Assembly (NCBI GenBank): GCA_027575765.1
Contig: JANBPT010000245.1
Span: 1 to 51,276, forward strand
Direction of reading: 5' to 3'
Length of the DNA stretch: 51,276 nucleotides
From: Tieghemiomyces parasiticus
Lineage: Eukaryota > Kickxellomycota > Dimargaritomycetes > Dimargaritales > Dimargaritaceae
Positions 29,151-39,725 of the stretch are shown here, one piece after another. The notes under the pieces were generated by a model that was not told the DNA's origin, did no database searches, and was given only the letters and a program-made list of their open reading frames with translations. The first letter of the stretch is position 1. Each line of letters starts with the position of its first letter. The position numbers were made by a program, and so were the translations under genes.

Positions 29151-31118
29151 ATGCAGCGATGGTGGTGCCATACCCTCTTTTACCTCGGTATCATCCTGCA
29201 CCTCCCGAGGGTACGAGGGTACTTCGAGAGTACGGTGACCATCCAGGACGACCAGGTCTACCTCGACCCAGAGACGCACGCTATTAAGGCCAACCTGAGT
29301 ACGTCGACCCTCGTGAGTAACTGGACCGTCAGCGACAAAATGCTGTCTTCCAGTGCCGGACTCTTTTACTCGGGCGTGCTTTTCGTTTATAACCGCACCG
29401 ACGGTGATTTTTCAGACCTCCTCGACAACACAGACTACATCGTTGTCGTCCCGGTGTTTGATTACACGCAGGGCCGGGCCATCGTCAATACTCTCAGCGA
29501 CCCGCGAATCAAGGCCGGTATCGTGTACCCGTCGACTCCGTCAAGCAACTATGCCCAGATTTCCACATCCGTCATAACGCCCCGGATGTCCTTGTTTCTC
29601 ATTGATTATGCAGCCGGGACCCAGCTGTCCAACCAGATTTCCCTGGCTCAGTATGACCCAGAGAAGCCAAAGACGTCCAGTAGCAGGGCCCACGGCAGCA
29701 ATGGCACTAGGGCCGTCTCGATGATACGACAGGACGATCCTAGCGGTGACCCAACAAGTCAAGACCCTCGGGACATTTATTACTGTCGTATCTGGGCCCG
29801 GTTGTACCGTAGCGGCGCGAAATCTACCTCCAGCTCAGGTACCACGTCAGTGAACACTATTCTCGTCGTAGCAATTACCATTCCATTGGGGGTTATTATC
29901 ATTACAAGTAAGTTGACCGATAGTGGTGCATATATATATATATATATTGGCACAGGGAGGCAGTGCCCACGGCAGAGTCCGTGCCGTCTTGGACTCTCTA
30001 ATCTCCTAACTGCCGGGTAGAATCCGTCTACTAACCATTTCCCACCGACTCCTACTTCGTTCCAATTGGGTCCTATACTCATTGCTTTCCTTGCAGTCAT
30101 CTTCTGTTTTATCTATCAGCGCCAAAAACGACTCAGTATGCAGAAGGAGGTATCCAAAAACGGATCCCGTCACGACCGCCGGCGCATCAAAGTCCAGCTT
30201 CTACTGTCCACCCCGGCCTACAGCCGTCGGGCTCCGGCGCTCACTTCGGACCAATTGCGCCAGCTCCCTGTTGTCACCTACACTGAAGACAGTCAGGCCA
30301 AGCTACGGTTGTGTACTGATATGGCCATCCACCGGTTCCGACTAGCGCACAATACCCTGGCCACCTCCAGCGACGAGGAGAGCGACGGTGAGAGTGAAGA
30401 CCTGACCTTGGAGGAGCTGGTCGATCAGGAAACCCCCTACTCTGGCGGGTGCGATGAAAATTATAGCAACGGTGGGTTGGTCGTGACAACAGATGACTCC
30501 ACAAGCGGTCTGGCCCGACCGCCCCGTATCTATGTCGACGGCCTAGCCAGCAGCCTAGGTTCCTCCCCCCCGGTACCCTCGGACCCTCTCTCACCTTACT
30601 ACGACCCACAGTTCGGATTTTCATTAGCAACCCTCCGCGATGACTCCCCCACCAACAGTAGCACGATGGCGCTTACCGACCGGGAAACACGGCGGCCCCG
30701 GGGTCCCAGCTCGAGTCTAGCCCAGCTCCGCTCCACGGCCGACTTCGCCCCGCGTGGTGCCAGTGGGACCCACAGACGGATCCAAAAGACCACGACCTAC
30801 GAAAGTGTCATGAGTGATTTGAAACGGCGGACCCTTGCGGGCCCCCCACTATGTCCCGTGTGTGAATCCGCATTTGACTTGGATGATGTGCTGCGGCTGC
30901 TGCCTTGTGGACATGCGTTCCACGGTGACTGTGTTGATGAGTGGTTGACCCAGCGGGTGGCACGATGCCCACTTTGTAAGTATAACGCAACCCCCGGTCG
31001 CAAATCCGGGGCGTTCGATCGGCCTGGCAGCCGAGTCCGCCCCGGCAAATTGGGCCGCGAGTTGGTCGGAGAGCTGAAGTCTGTGGATAATGCGGTGCTA
31101 CCACGTTCAAAAAACTGA
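29151..31118 (+). CDS. PA-TM-RING-H2 type E3 ubiquitin ligase
   Basis: Two exons, 29151-29907 and 30097-31118, encode 592 residues. Splicing at A/GTAAGT and TTGCAG/T makes one continuous membrane segment (about 236-260: TILVVAITIPLGVIIIT joined to IIFCFIYQ), which supports the junction. Residues 1-22 form a signal peptide. The luminal part (about 30-190) has a protease-associated-domain look (FSDLLDNTDYIVVVPVFDY, IKAGIVYPS) and N-glycosylation sequons. A cytosolic linker rich in acidic and Ser/Pro residues precedes a C-terminal RING-H2 (C505, C508, then CGHAFHGDC, last pair C543 and C546). Members of this architecture ubiquitylate proteins in endosomal or vacuolar membranes. The target is unknown. 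It converges on the thiolase gene 247 bp downstream. Confidence 0.9.
29930..29947 (+). repeat. (TA)n microsatellite in the RING-gene intron
   Basis: Nine TA units about 22 bp after the 5' splice site of the 189-bp intron (29908-30096). Confidence 0.9.
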
Positions 31119-31365
31119 TTTACTCACGCCAAGCCCCTCAAAGGTACGTATTAGCACAACGAGCGGAGTTAAAACCACGATAATTCAATCGGCTCTGTGG
31201 CTCTTCTCCCACTGTCGACTTTCATTTTGGACATTCCGGTGGAAAGGGCGGCGGCTTTCCAGCAATGTATAGACAGTTTTATTTTTTTTGTACGTCTGAG
31301 GCCTATAAGCTGCGGCGAGAGCTCAGTGGGTGCTTAGTTCGATCAATATACCTATAGTTCCTGGC

Positions 31366-32580
31366 TTAAGACGCGTTCTCAAGCACGATGCTAATACCCT
31401 GACCACCGCCAATGCAGGCGGCACCGACGGCGAGGTGCTTGCCGGTGCGCTGCAGTTCGTGGGCGAGGTGGCCCATGATACGGGCGCCAGACGCGCCGAG
31501 GGGATGACCAAGGGCAATGGCGCCACCATTGACGTTGGTACGCTCGCGGTCGAGACCGAGCTCCTTCTCGACGGCGAGATATTGGGCAGCGAAGGCCTCG
31601 TTGACCTCGATGAGGTCCATATCCTGCACGGTCTTACCCTGATTGCCAGCACGGGCCAGGGCGTTACGGATGGCTGGCACAGGTCCTATGCCCATGATGG
31701 TGGGTTCAACACCGACGTAGCTGTACGATACGATCCGGGCTAGCGGGGTGAGCCCGTACTTGCGGACGGCGTCCTCACTGGCGACCACCACGGCGGCGGC
31801 ACCGTCCGAGATCCCCGATGCGTTACCGGCGGTGACAAGGCCGGTCTGTGGGACGAATACGGGTTTTAGCTGAGCTAGGGAGGCCGGAGTAGTCTGGGGA
31901 CGCGGGTGCTCGTCAGCGGTGAACGTATCAAACCCCGTGGGTGCCTTGCGGTTCGGGATGGAGACAGGGGCCAGTTCGGCGTCAAAGCCGCCACGAGCCT
32001 GGGTGGCCGCCCACCGCTGCTGGGTCTGGGCGGCGTAGGCGTCGCAGTCCTCGCGAGTAATACCGTACTGCTTGCCCAGGTTCTCGGCGGTAATGCCCAT
32101 GGGCGTCGGGGTCGGGTACCGGTCGACCAGCGCGGCGGCCAGCGTGTCTTCCAGTTTGAGGTCCAGTCCGTAGCGGGTGCCCCAACGCACGTCACGCAAG
32201 GCGTAGGGCGCCTGGCTCATGCTCTCCGATCCGCCCGTCAAGACCACCTCCGCTTCACCGAGGCGGATTTCGTGCACGGCATTAATGATGGCCTGGAATC
32301 CCGAGCCGCATAGACGGTTCACGGTCAGCGCCGGGACTGTGATGGGAAGACCCGACCGGTGCCCCACATGGCGGGCAAGGTAGGCCGCATCGGCTGAGGT
32401 CTGCGCCACGTTACCAAAGATGACCGAGTCGACGGGCACATTGGCCGGCAGCTGGGCCAGCGCAGCCTTACCGGCCATCCCACCCAGCTCGTTGGCCGTG
32501 AAGCTCTTGAGCTTACCGCCGAAGGCACCGAAGGGGGTGCGCTTGGCGGCAACGATAAAGGCTTGACGGGGTGGGGACAT
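31366..32580 (-). CDS. 3-ketoacyl-CoA thiolase, ACAA2-type (acetyl-CoA acyltransferase)
   Basis: An intronless 404-residue thiolase that cleaves 3-ketoacyl-CoA with CoA to acetyl-CoA and a shortened acyl-CoA, the last step of beta-oxidation. The nucleophile is C91 in NRLCGSG; H359 lies in ALGHPLG, the second acid/base cysteine C389 in CIGGGQG, and NEAFA (327-331) is intact. It matches animal mitochondrial ACAA2 nearly end to end ([37 protein letters not shown]) more than ERG10 or the peroxisomal POT1 type. There is no SKL-type C-terminus (ENAS) and no PTS2; ACAA2 uses an uncleaved N-terminal mitochondrial signal, so mitochondrial location is inferred. A biosynthetic acetoacetyl-CoA thiolase role cannot be excluded. 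Confidence 0.94.
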   Translation of the reverse strand: MSPPRQAFIVAAKRTPFGAFGGKLKSFTANELGGMAGKAALAQLPANVPVDSVIFGNVAQTSADAAYLARHVGHRSGLPITVPALTVNRLCGSGFQAIINAVHEIRLGEAEVVLTGGSESMSQAPYALRDVRWGTRYGLDLKLEDTLAAALVDRYPTPTPMGITAENLGKQYGITREDCDAYAAQTQQRWAATQARGGFDAELAPVSIPNRKAPTGFDTFTADEHPRPQTTPASLAQLKPVFVPQTGLVTAGNASGISDGAAAVVVASEDAVRKYGLTPLARIVSYSYVGVEPTIMGIGPVPAIRNALARAGNQGKTVQDMDLIEVNEAFAAQYLAVEKELGLDRERTNVNGGAIALGHPLGASGARIMGHLAHELQRTGKHLAVGAACIGGGQGISIVLENAS

Positions 32581-33442
32581 GGTGGGTCAGTGGCAAGGTG
32601 GAATGCGTAGACTAGGAGGGAGGGCTAGCAAGCGTGGGCGGAAGAGGCAAATGAAGTAGACGAGAAGATGCAGTAGGTAGTAGCCGTAGTCGAGGGGTTC
32701 CTTTCAGGACGAGTACAAGTGGCAGTGGAAGGGAAAGCAGGCAGTCTCACGTGCGGGTCAGTAGGCCGCTCTCGGGGCCTTGCTACTTAAATACCTAGTG
32801 GCCAGCCGTGGGTTCCCATCCCTGTCCCCCCCATCACTGGGCCGCAGGGAGTGCGTGGGACGGCATCGGCCACTCGGTAGGACGGTCTCTATCGGCGACA
32901 CGGGCCAAGAACTATATCCCTTCCCAATCCGCACTTATTGGCACATGCCAAATACAGAGGGCCAAGTGCACGCAGCAGGGGGAACCGGCCTCGTCGCCTT
33001 TACCTGTCAGGCCTCTCTCTTCTCATCACGTGGCGGTAGAAAGCGCCAGAGACAAGTGGAATAGATTGGAGGTGCTGTGGTGGCGCTGGCCCACGTCTGA
33101 GCATGCTGAGTGCCTCCAAGTTGATCCGGCGTTAATAATCCATGCCGACCTGCGGCTTCAGGCAAATACCATTCTATCGCCACCACGTCGCACAGTAGCA
33201 CCATCCCTTATGCACCTAGGTTCAGAAATTAGGGCGACCAGAGTATATATTACAAAATATAGAGAGTAAGCGACAGAGAGTTAACCGGAACGCGGCTTGC
33301 ACAAAGACAGATGCGGGTTTGAGAAAAGTAGTGCGGGTGGCAAGGAACGGAGTAGGCGTCCCAACATCACCAACGACATGTTAAGTTCCTGTATAGCCAA
33401 GGAGATGGAGATCTAGTGAGGGGTATCAGGGTAAATACTCCA
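32581..33442. other. Intergenic between thiolase and ammonium transporter genes
   Basis: 862 bp holding the thiolase promoter and the 3' end of the ammonium transporter gene. Overlapping plus-strand open frames (32780-33269) have no recognisable domain. Confidence 0.5.
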
Positions 33443-34915
33443 TTACTCCCGGTCGGCTATCTCTACTGTGCGGGGCGTGGGCACCTCGACGCGGGTGATG
33501 GCGTGCATGGGGAAGGCAATATCGTCATAGTTGCGACCGAGGTTGACGTGGATGTTAGTATCATCATGACGGACGACGGGATGGCCCTTCTGGGCGCCGT
33601 TGGAGTATTGGCTGGAGTCGTCGGAGGCTGGGAACGTGCTGCCGTGGTTGGAACCAGAGCCGTTGATATATTCGTAGCCATACTCGCCCATCTCGGCAAC
33701 ATCAGAACCGAGTTTCTCCTGTTCGGGATCCATACGTAGCTTGAGGTACGGGATGCGGTCCATGATAACCAGGATGAGGTAGGTGACAACGAACGACCAG
33801 GCGGCGCCGACACCGCAGGCCCATAGCTGGATAAGCATCTGTTTCCAGTGGCCGTTGATCCAGCCGCCGGCAATCACAGTGGTGCCGTCAAGGGCAGCAA
33901 TGTGCTTATCGGCAAACGCGCCGGTCAAGAGAGTCCCGATGAGGCCGCCTACACCGTGAACGGCAAACACATCAAGGGCGTCGTCGAACCAGTACTTGTC
34001 CTTGATCTCGACGCACAGATGGCTGACCACGCCAGTCACGATTCCGATGACCACGGCAGCCCACGAGGACACGAACCCACAGGCCGGAGTGATGGCCACC
34101 ATCCCGCCAACAGCGCCACAGCAGAAGCCGAACGAGGACAGCTTGCGTTCGTGGCGATACTGCAGGAGTAACCAGGAGAGCCCACCGGCGGCGGCAGCCA
34201 GATGGGTGGAGATGACGGCCTGGCCAGCCCGGGCGGTAGCCCCGGCACCGCCGCCGTTGAAGCCGAACCAGCCGAACCAGAGCAAGGCGGTGCCGAGCAT
34301 GATGTTAAAATAGTTGTGTGGCTTGTAGTCAATCTCGCCCAGGCCCCAACGGCGGCCGAGTACCATGGCGTAAGCGAGGGCGGCAAACCCACTAGCAATC
34401 TCGACCGGGGCCCCGCCGGCATAGTCGAGTACGCCGGCCTTGTTTAGGAACCCGTTGGGCGCCCAGGTCCAGTAGGCAATCGGGTCGTAGACGAGGGTAG
34501 ACCACACGAAGAGGTAGACCAGTGCTGGACGGAGCCGCACCCGTTCGGCGGTGGCACCCAAGGCCAGGGCCGGAGTGATGACCGAGAACATACACTGGTA
34601 GATGGCGTAGACCGTACTGGGCACCGTGGGGGCGTTTGGGTGCGGGTCGTTGTTGACGCCCATCAGAAAGGCATGATGAAGATTGCCCATGAAGGGCCCG
34701 CCTGTTGGAGACAGGGCTAGGGAGTAACCCCAGATAAACCATTGGAGCGGGACCACCGCCAAGCTGAGCATGCTGAGGAACACCAGGGAGAGCGCTGATT
34801 TACTACTTGTCATGCCACTGTAGAAGTAGCCCAGTCCCGGGATCATAATGAATACCAGGATGGCCGCCACCAGCATAAAGGAGGTGTTGGCGTAATTAGG
34901 CTCCGCATCGACCAT
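33443..34915 (-). CDS. Ammonium transporter, Mep/Amt family (Mep1/3-like pore)
   Basis: A 490-residue intronless plasma-membrane protein with about eleven membrane segments and an extracellular N-terminus; it brings ammonium into the cell. Family blocks include GLGYFYSGM, DPIAYWTWAPNGFL, GGAPVEIASG, WFGWFGFNGG and DVFAVHGVGG. Of the twin pore histidines of Amt/Mep2 proteins, the second is present (H320) but the first position is glutamate (E172), the arrangement of yeast Mep1 and Mep3 rather than the Mep2 sensor-transporter. The cytosolic tail (about 410-490) is polar, Ser/Asn-rich and less conserved. GATA cores lie 520-540 bp upstream. Confidence 0.96.
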   Translation of the reverse strand: MVDAEPNYANTSFMLVAAILVFIMIPGLGYFYSGMTSSKSALSLVFLSMLSLAVVPLQWFIWGYSLALSPTGGPFMGNLHHAFLMGVNNDPHPNAPTVPSTVYAIYQCMFSVITPALALGATAERVRLRPALVYLFVWSTLVYDPIAYWTWAPNGFLNKAGVLDYAGGAPVEIASGFAALAYAMVLGRRWGLGEIDYKPHNYFNIMLGTALLWFGWFGFNGGGAGATARAGQAVISTHLAAAAGGLSWLLLQYRHERKLSSFGFCCGAVGGMVAITPACGFVSSWAAVVIGIVTGVVSHLCVEIKDKYWFDDALDVFAVHGVGGLIGTLLTGAFADKHIAALDGTTVIAGGWINGHWKQMLIQLWACGVGAAWSFVVTYLILVIMDRIPYLKLRMDPEQEKLGSDVAEMGEYGYEYINGSGSNHGSTFPASDDSSQYSNGAQKGHPVVRHDDTNIHVNLGRNYDDIAFPMHAITRVEVPTPRTVEIADRE

Positions 34916-37900
34916 GGCGCTGGGGGTGGCGAACTGAGTGAAAGAAGGGCTAGAATCAAGGGGAGGAGGGAGAGACCTGCAGAACGTGAGGGACTGCGAC
35001 TGTGGCTGTGCGAGAGAAAGTGTCTGTACAGGCAGAAGGTTGAGTTAAGTCACGGCTAACTGAAGGCCCGTGCTAGTCGGCGCGTGTGGAGGAGGGGGCG
35101 TGGAGGCGGGCGTTCCGCGTGCCGAAGGGTGGAGGTGACAGCTACAAGAGGGCCAAACGTGAACTAAGAGAATGGGGGATTCCGGACGAACTGCCAAGGT
35201 AGCGGGGCACAGCTTCATAAATAATTAAATAGTACACTAAGAAGAAGCAACCGAAAGAGTTGAGGATACTACGAGGGACGAGGCAGGAATTTTAAATACC
35301 GGAGGCGCCAAATAAGGGCAGCGAACAATTGAAAGAATGTGCCGGGTCGCTTCGGAAGGGATCGGTGGGTGCTGGCAGACGCTGACCAGCAGAGAGACGG
35401 AGAAGGGCTTAGATGTGTGAGTGGTCCTTTGATCGATAGCGATAAAGGGATAGGGCAGCTGCATAATCCTGCTAAACAACGGCTGATTGGGTGGCGGCTA
35501 TCCAGGGGGGACGGCGGAGGGCTACAGCGGGTAGAAGATCCAGGTTCGTGAACCAACCATGAACCGCACCGTTATCAGCCAGACACGCGGTAGATGAAGG
35601 GCCACGCTGGTCGTAGGCCTGTAAAGGGAGGTAAGGCGATAAGGCACGAGAGGGCGGCTGCTAAGAGGTGGCCACAGAAAGCGGCGCGTATCGCGGGACG
35701 GTTGAAGGGAAGACAGCAGGGGCCGAAAGGTCCCAAGGAATGGTGGCCGGAACCAGTGAAGATCCAGCAGGCCCCGGGGATAGCGAGGCCCTGGTTTGCG
35801 GAGTGAGGCGCCGATGATTCGCAGGATAACGGGCGATGACGCCGAGGCAGCGAGGGCCTGTTTCAGAGAGGGTTTTGGTCAGCTTGAATAAAATAATAGA
35901 TGGCTGTACCCCGTCGACGAAATATGCGAAGTTGCCGCCGGTAGGTAGGTAGGCAGGCCACGAGGCGGTAGAGCACCCGCGGGTAAAAGGCTTTGTAGCA
36001 CACGCAGGTTCAATAGGAAAGCCTGGACACGCAATCTAGCCGCAAGGAGACACGGAGATGAGGTGAAACAGGCGAGGCCTGGGTGGAGATAGCAGATTCG
36101 GTTCTAGCAGGCGAAACACGGGGCACAGCCTGGGGGACAGAGTGGCGCAGCGGCCTTGTTAAATATAGAATGGCCGTTGGACAATCTTGATAAGCCTGCG
36201 AAGCACGGGCGTGGGGGAAGTACCGCACTAGAGTAAGTAGCCGACGGGTGTGACAACGGCACAGTGCAGCAGCGCAGGTCAGGGGCCCGGGAGTGTGGAG
36301 ATGAGGGGTTCAATGATGGGGAAGGAGGCGACGGCTAGCAGAATATATATCCGTGGTGGCCGGGTACATCCCCAGCAGACACAGGCCGCAAAGACGCCGA
36401 TGGTTCATACGCGACGTGGTCCTGCGCACCGGCTGGGGCTGACACACCGTCGGTTGTTGGGTGAGCGTATCCATACCCGTACGACAGGGCATGTCAACGA
36501 GTAGCTGGCGCAGAAAAGAACATGGCTCACGTACAATAACCATTGTGGGGGTGTGTCGGTTTATCGTACCAAAATCAACAGCAAAGGACCCCCTATAGAT
36601 GACACTGATAACGGGTGGCTCATTTATAATTCCTGCCCCTTGCAGGGCATGTGATTCGAAAGGGACCTTTCGGTAGATGGAATCTGTCACAGCTCGCCGA
36701 TTTCTACCTGCACCAAGTACCCCGCCGTTCAGCTTGTATTTGCAGTGTTAGTCCTACCCATGGGGAGTGGTCAGCCAGGCGAGTCGTTAGAATCTCGAGC
36801 AGAGTACACCTAGGCGCAGTACTCCGTGATGCCTATCAGTTCTTTCATATTGGACTTCCTCTCCTTCTAGCCGCGCTTCACTAGATGAGTGCTGCAGTGT
36901 AGGCGTGTTATTGGGTATGTGTCATGGGTACCGTGTCCCAAGATAAAGTCAGCGCTTCAGATACCACTCCGCTTCCTACAGGACCCCCCTTTTCCTCCAG
37001 AACCAGCGCTGCGGTATCAGGGCAGCCCATCCGTTACGGCATGCCACCCACCAAATTTTTGGTTATATTAGGTTTTGATCATGATATGCATCCGGGCGGA
37101 TATTTTCCTCGAAAACCTGGGTAGCAGACAACTCCTAGACGCCACCATGCCATTCTGAGGCTATCCGTGGGAGTACAGGGAAGCCTCCCTCACTAGAAAG
37201 CTTATCGACAGCGCCGCTGGGAAGCTCTAATGGACCTGGAGTCACAGTCTGCTAACCCCTGAGCGGCCAGACTTGTAGTACGCCAGCCATCGGACCAGGA
37301 AGCCTCTTTCTACCCCCTCGCACTATGTCAGAGCCACCTCCTTCCTCATTTAAAGTTCTCCTACCGGATCACTTCGGATACCAGTGTTTGTCACGACTAT
37401 CAAAATCGATTAGTACACCGCGATAAGCCGTCGATAATTCCACCCTACCGCTGCATGATCACGGTTTATCGTGCATAATCTCTGCGGCGTGCCGCCAGAC
37501 AGAGAGTGGTGTGGTGTTCATTTTTTGCGCCTTCATAACCTCAGTAGAGTTACTTGAGACAATGCGTCTATAATGGACTGGTTTCTAGATGATATACGTT
37601 GAAGGTTGGCGGGTTGTCAAAGTAGTGCAGGTTCACCTACAGCTGCATCGGCGGGGTCGGAGTCCCAGTGTATCGAGAGACTAGACTGTACAAAGTGTCA
37701 CGATAAGGTGCGATGCAGAATGAGCGGTGATCGATGCCAATCGAGTCGTCATTGATCTTTAGAAAGGCCTCACTCGTGCCAGCGTTCTACTCTGTAGCCG
37801 ACAAAGGTAAACGCGCTTTTGATTATGCTAGGTTCCTTCATCCCTCATACCTTAAGATGCTATCCGTCATCAAGGGATACGGTTGGTCATCGTGTGGCAG

Positions 37901-38099
37901 GTTTGCAGGTCGGGGTACCGAAAACGAGCGACTTGATGACCAGCCTAGATGTGGTAAAGGTGGTAGAGGGGTAGGCGGAGATGGTTATCCGGTTAGTTAC
38001 GGTGGTAGTACATAATATAGGCACTGGAGTAAATTCGTTCGAATAGACAGGGTGAGTGCCAGGTAAGACAACTTGGTGTACGCCATGTAGTCATCAAAG
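34916..38099. other. Intergenic, promoter of the ammonium transporter and no convincing gene
   Basis: About 3.2 kb. The first 900 bp should be the transporter promoter and leader. Open frames such as 35594-35806, 36310-36690 and 37734-38015 show no known domains. I see no tRNA or repeat of note. Confidence 0.45.
35435..35452 (+). promoter_or_regulatory. Cluster of three GATA cores upstream of the ammonium transporter gene
   Basis: GATA occurs at 35435, 35441 and 35449 within 18 bp, and a GATAAG at about 35638. Fungal nitrogen-regulatory GATA factors (AreA/Gln3 type) bind such sites and control Mep genes. The spacing from the start codon (about 520 bp) is permissible. Chance clustering is not excluded. 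Confidence 0.35.
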
Positions 38100-39725
38100 C
38101 TACTTTTTCCTGTGCACGCCAATCCTGGCTTTAACGAGTCCCAGCGGATCTGGGCCCCCGACATGCAACTGCCTGATACTTACAGTATAATTCGCCTTAA
38201 CGAGCTCGCAAAGTTTCCAAGGCCCGGTAAAGCGCCCCAACCCCGCCCTATTGCCATCGTCCTCATTACTACCATCATCTCGGGTATTCAATTTCCGTTT
38301 AACTGGCAATCCACCGCCGTCTCGCCCAGGTAACCCAAGACTCCGGCCCCCACTATTAACCGTACCACCAGTATGTCCCTCGTGGAGCACCGCCCCTCCG
38401 ACCGCATCCTCGCCGGCATCACAAACAAATATCGTTGTATCTGCCGTGTAAGTCCAATTAAGACCCAACGCCGGTTGCAATCGGGGCTGCGACACCAAAT
38501 CCAGGTCGGTTATCACCCCACCAGCCGACCGGCCACGATCACGTACCCGAGTGCTAGCCGAATTGGTTAACACCACAGCGGTGTGTGGGCGGTGTGATAA
38601 ACTACGTAGGGCGCGGGAGAGGGTGACCACGAGGGAGTGTCCCTGGGCCGAACTGTTGAGGTAAGTTACCAGAAGCGGGGCAAGGCAGTCAAACACATAC
38701 AGTGTAGGACGTGGCATGGCATAACCCTTAAAATCCACATCTTCATCCACGGGGGTGGACATTACACCCGCGATAAAGGCGAGGACTTCATCTGCGGTGG
38801 CGCAATGGACGTGCTGGACACGTTCTAAGCTGGCCCGGGCAAAGGGTGTGGTGCGCATGACGACGCTGTCAGAGTTTTCCGGATCATTATCGGCGGAATC
38901 AACGAGGGCTGGTGAAGCCGAAAGTCGACCAAAATCAGTGCGGCCAGAAGCGGTGTCTTTAGGATCCCGGGCTCGCGACCAGGCGTAACGAAGGCAGTCC
39001 AGTAGCAGCTCGACCGAGAACCAAGCCGCCGTGTCTACATATATCACCCGGGAGCGGGCGTGCTGGTAGACCGTTTCGGAGCACATAAGGTGTACCAGTA
39101 GCGTGCGGCCGCTGTCTGAGGTACCCACAACCTCGAGAATATCGCCCGCGCCAACGCCGCCCCGCAACAGGTGGTCAATGGCAGGGATGCCAAAGTGGTG
39201 CTGGATGTCTACGGTAGGGGCACGGGAGTCGCAGCGGAGGTCAATGGAAACAGGTGAGCAGTCGTGCTGGCCGTAGAGATATTCTGCCATATCATGGATA
39301 GCCTGAGCAAAGTGAAAATGAGTAGAGGATCAGGTAGGGAGGAACGGGTGGTCAGGTGTGAGGGCGTATAATCAGGCCGGGAGGCGGATGCTGGTACACT
39401 TACCACTACCGAGCCGGACTTACCTGACGGTCAGGATCCGTGCTTGGTAGCAGTGCCTCCCAGTCTGTATACATTAGTTCGCGGTCTACTCAGGAAAGGA
39501 GGGAGGGGGGCGGTGTAAAGCGAAAAACCTACCGGGTAGCCATTAGCTAACTGACCCTTAAGATAGCTAACCGCGATCGCCTGGCGCAGTTGGGTCGGAG
39601 CGGCTGCCCTAAAAGCACCTACCTGTGGCGATACCAAGTCTCTTCAGTTTGAGGAACAAACGGTCACGGTCTTGCGCATCTGGTACGAAGGGGTGTAACC
39701 CAGCGACAAAAGCGAGCTGCGGCAT
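38100..39725 (-). CDS. RAD51D-like recombinase paralog, three exons
   Basis: My model joins exon 1 (39725-39623), exon 2 (39485-39424) and exon 3 (39302-38100), giving 455 residues. Splice signals are ACAG/GTAGGT, GAGTAG/ACC, TCAG/GTAAGT and TTTGCTCAG/GC, and the phases agree. The added N-terminus (GLHPFVPDAQDRDRLFLKLK, RLGIAT) resembles the helical N-domain of RAD51D. The ATPase core starts GIPAIDHLLRGGVGAGDILEVVG. Walker A is GTSDSGRT (115-122), so the invariant lysine is arginine R121. Walker B is LYVFD. PALGLNWTY matches the RAD51D-specific PALGRSWSF region. RAD51D works in RAD51-paralog complexes that load RAD51 in recombination repair. Two polar insertions make it longer than the 328-residue human protein. 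Exon 3 alone is certain; exons 1-2 are good predictions. Confidence 0.82.
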
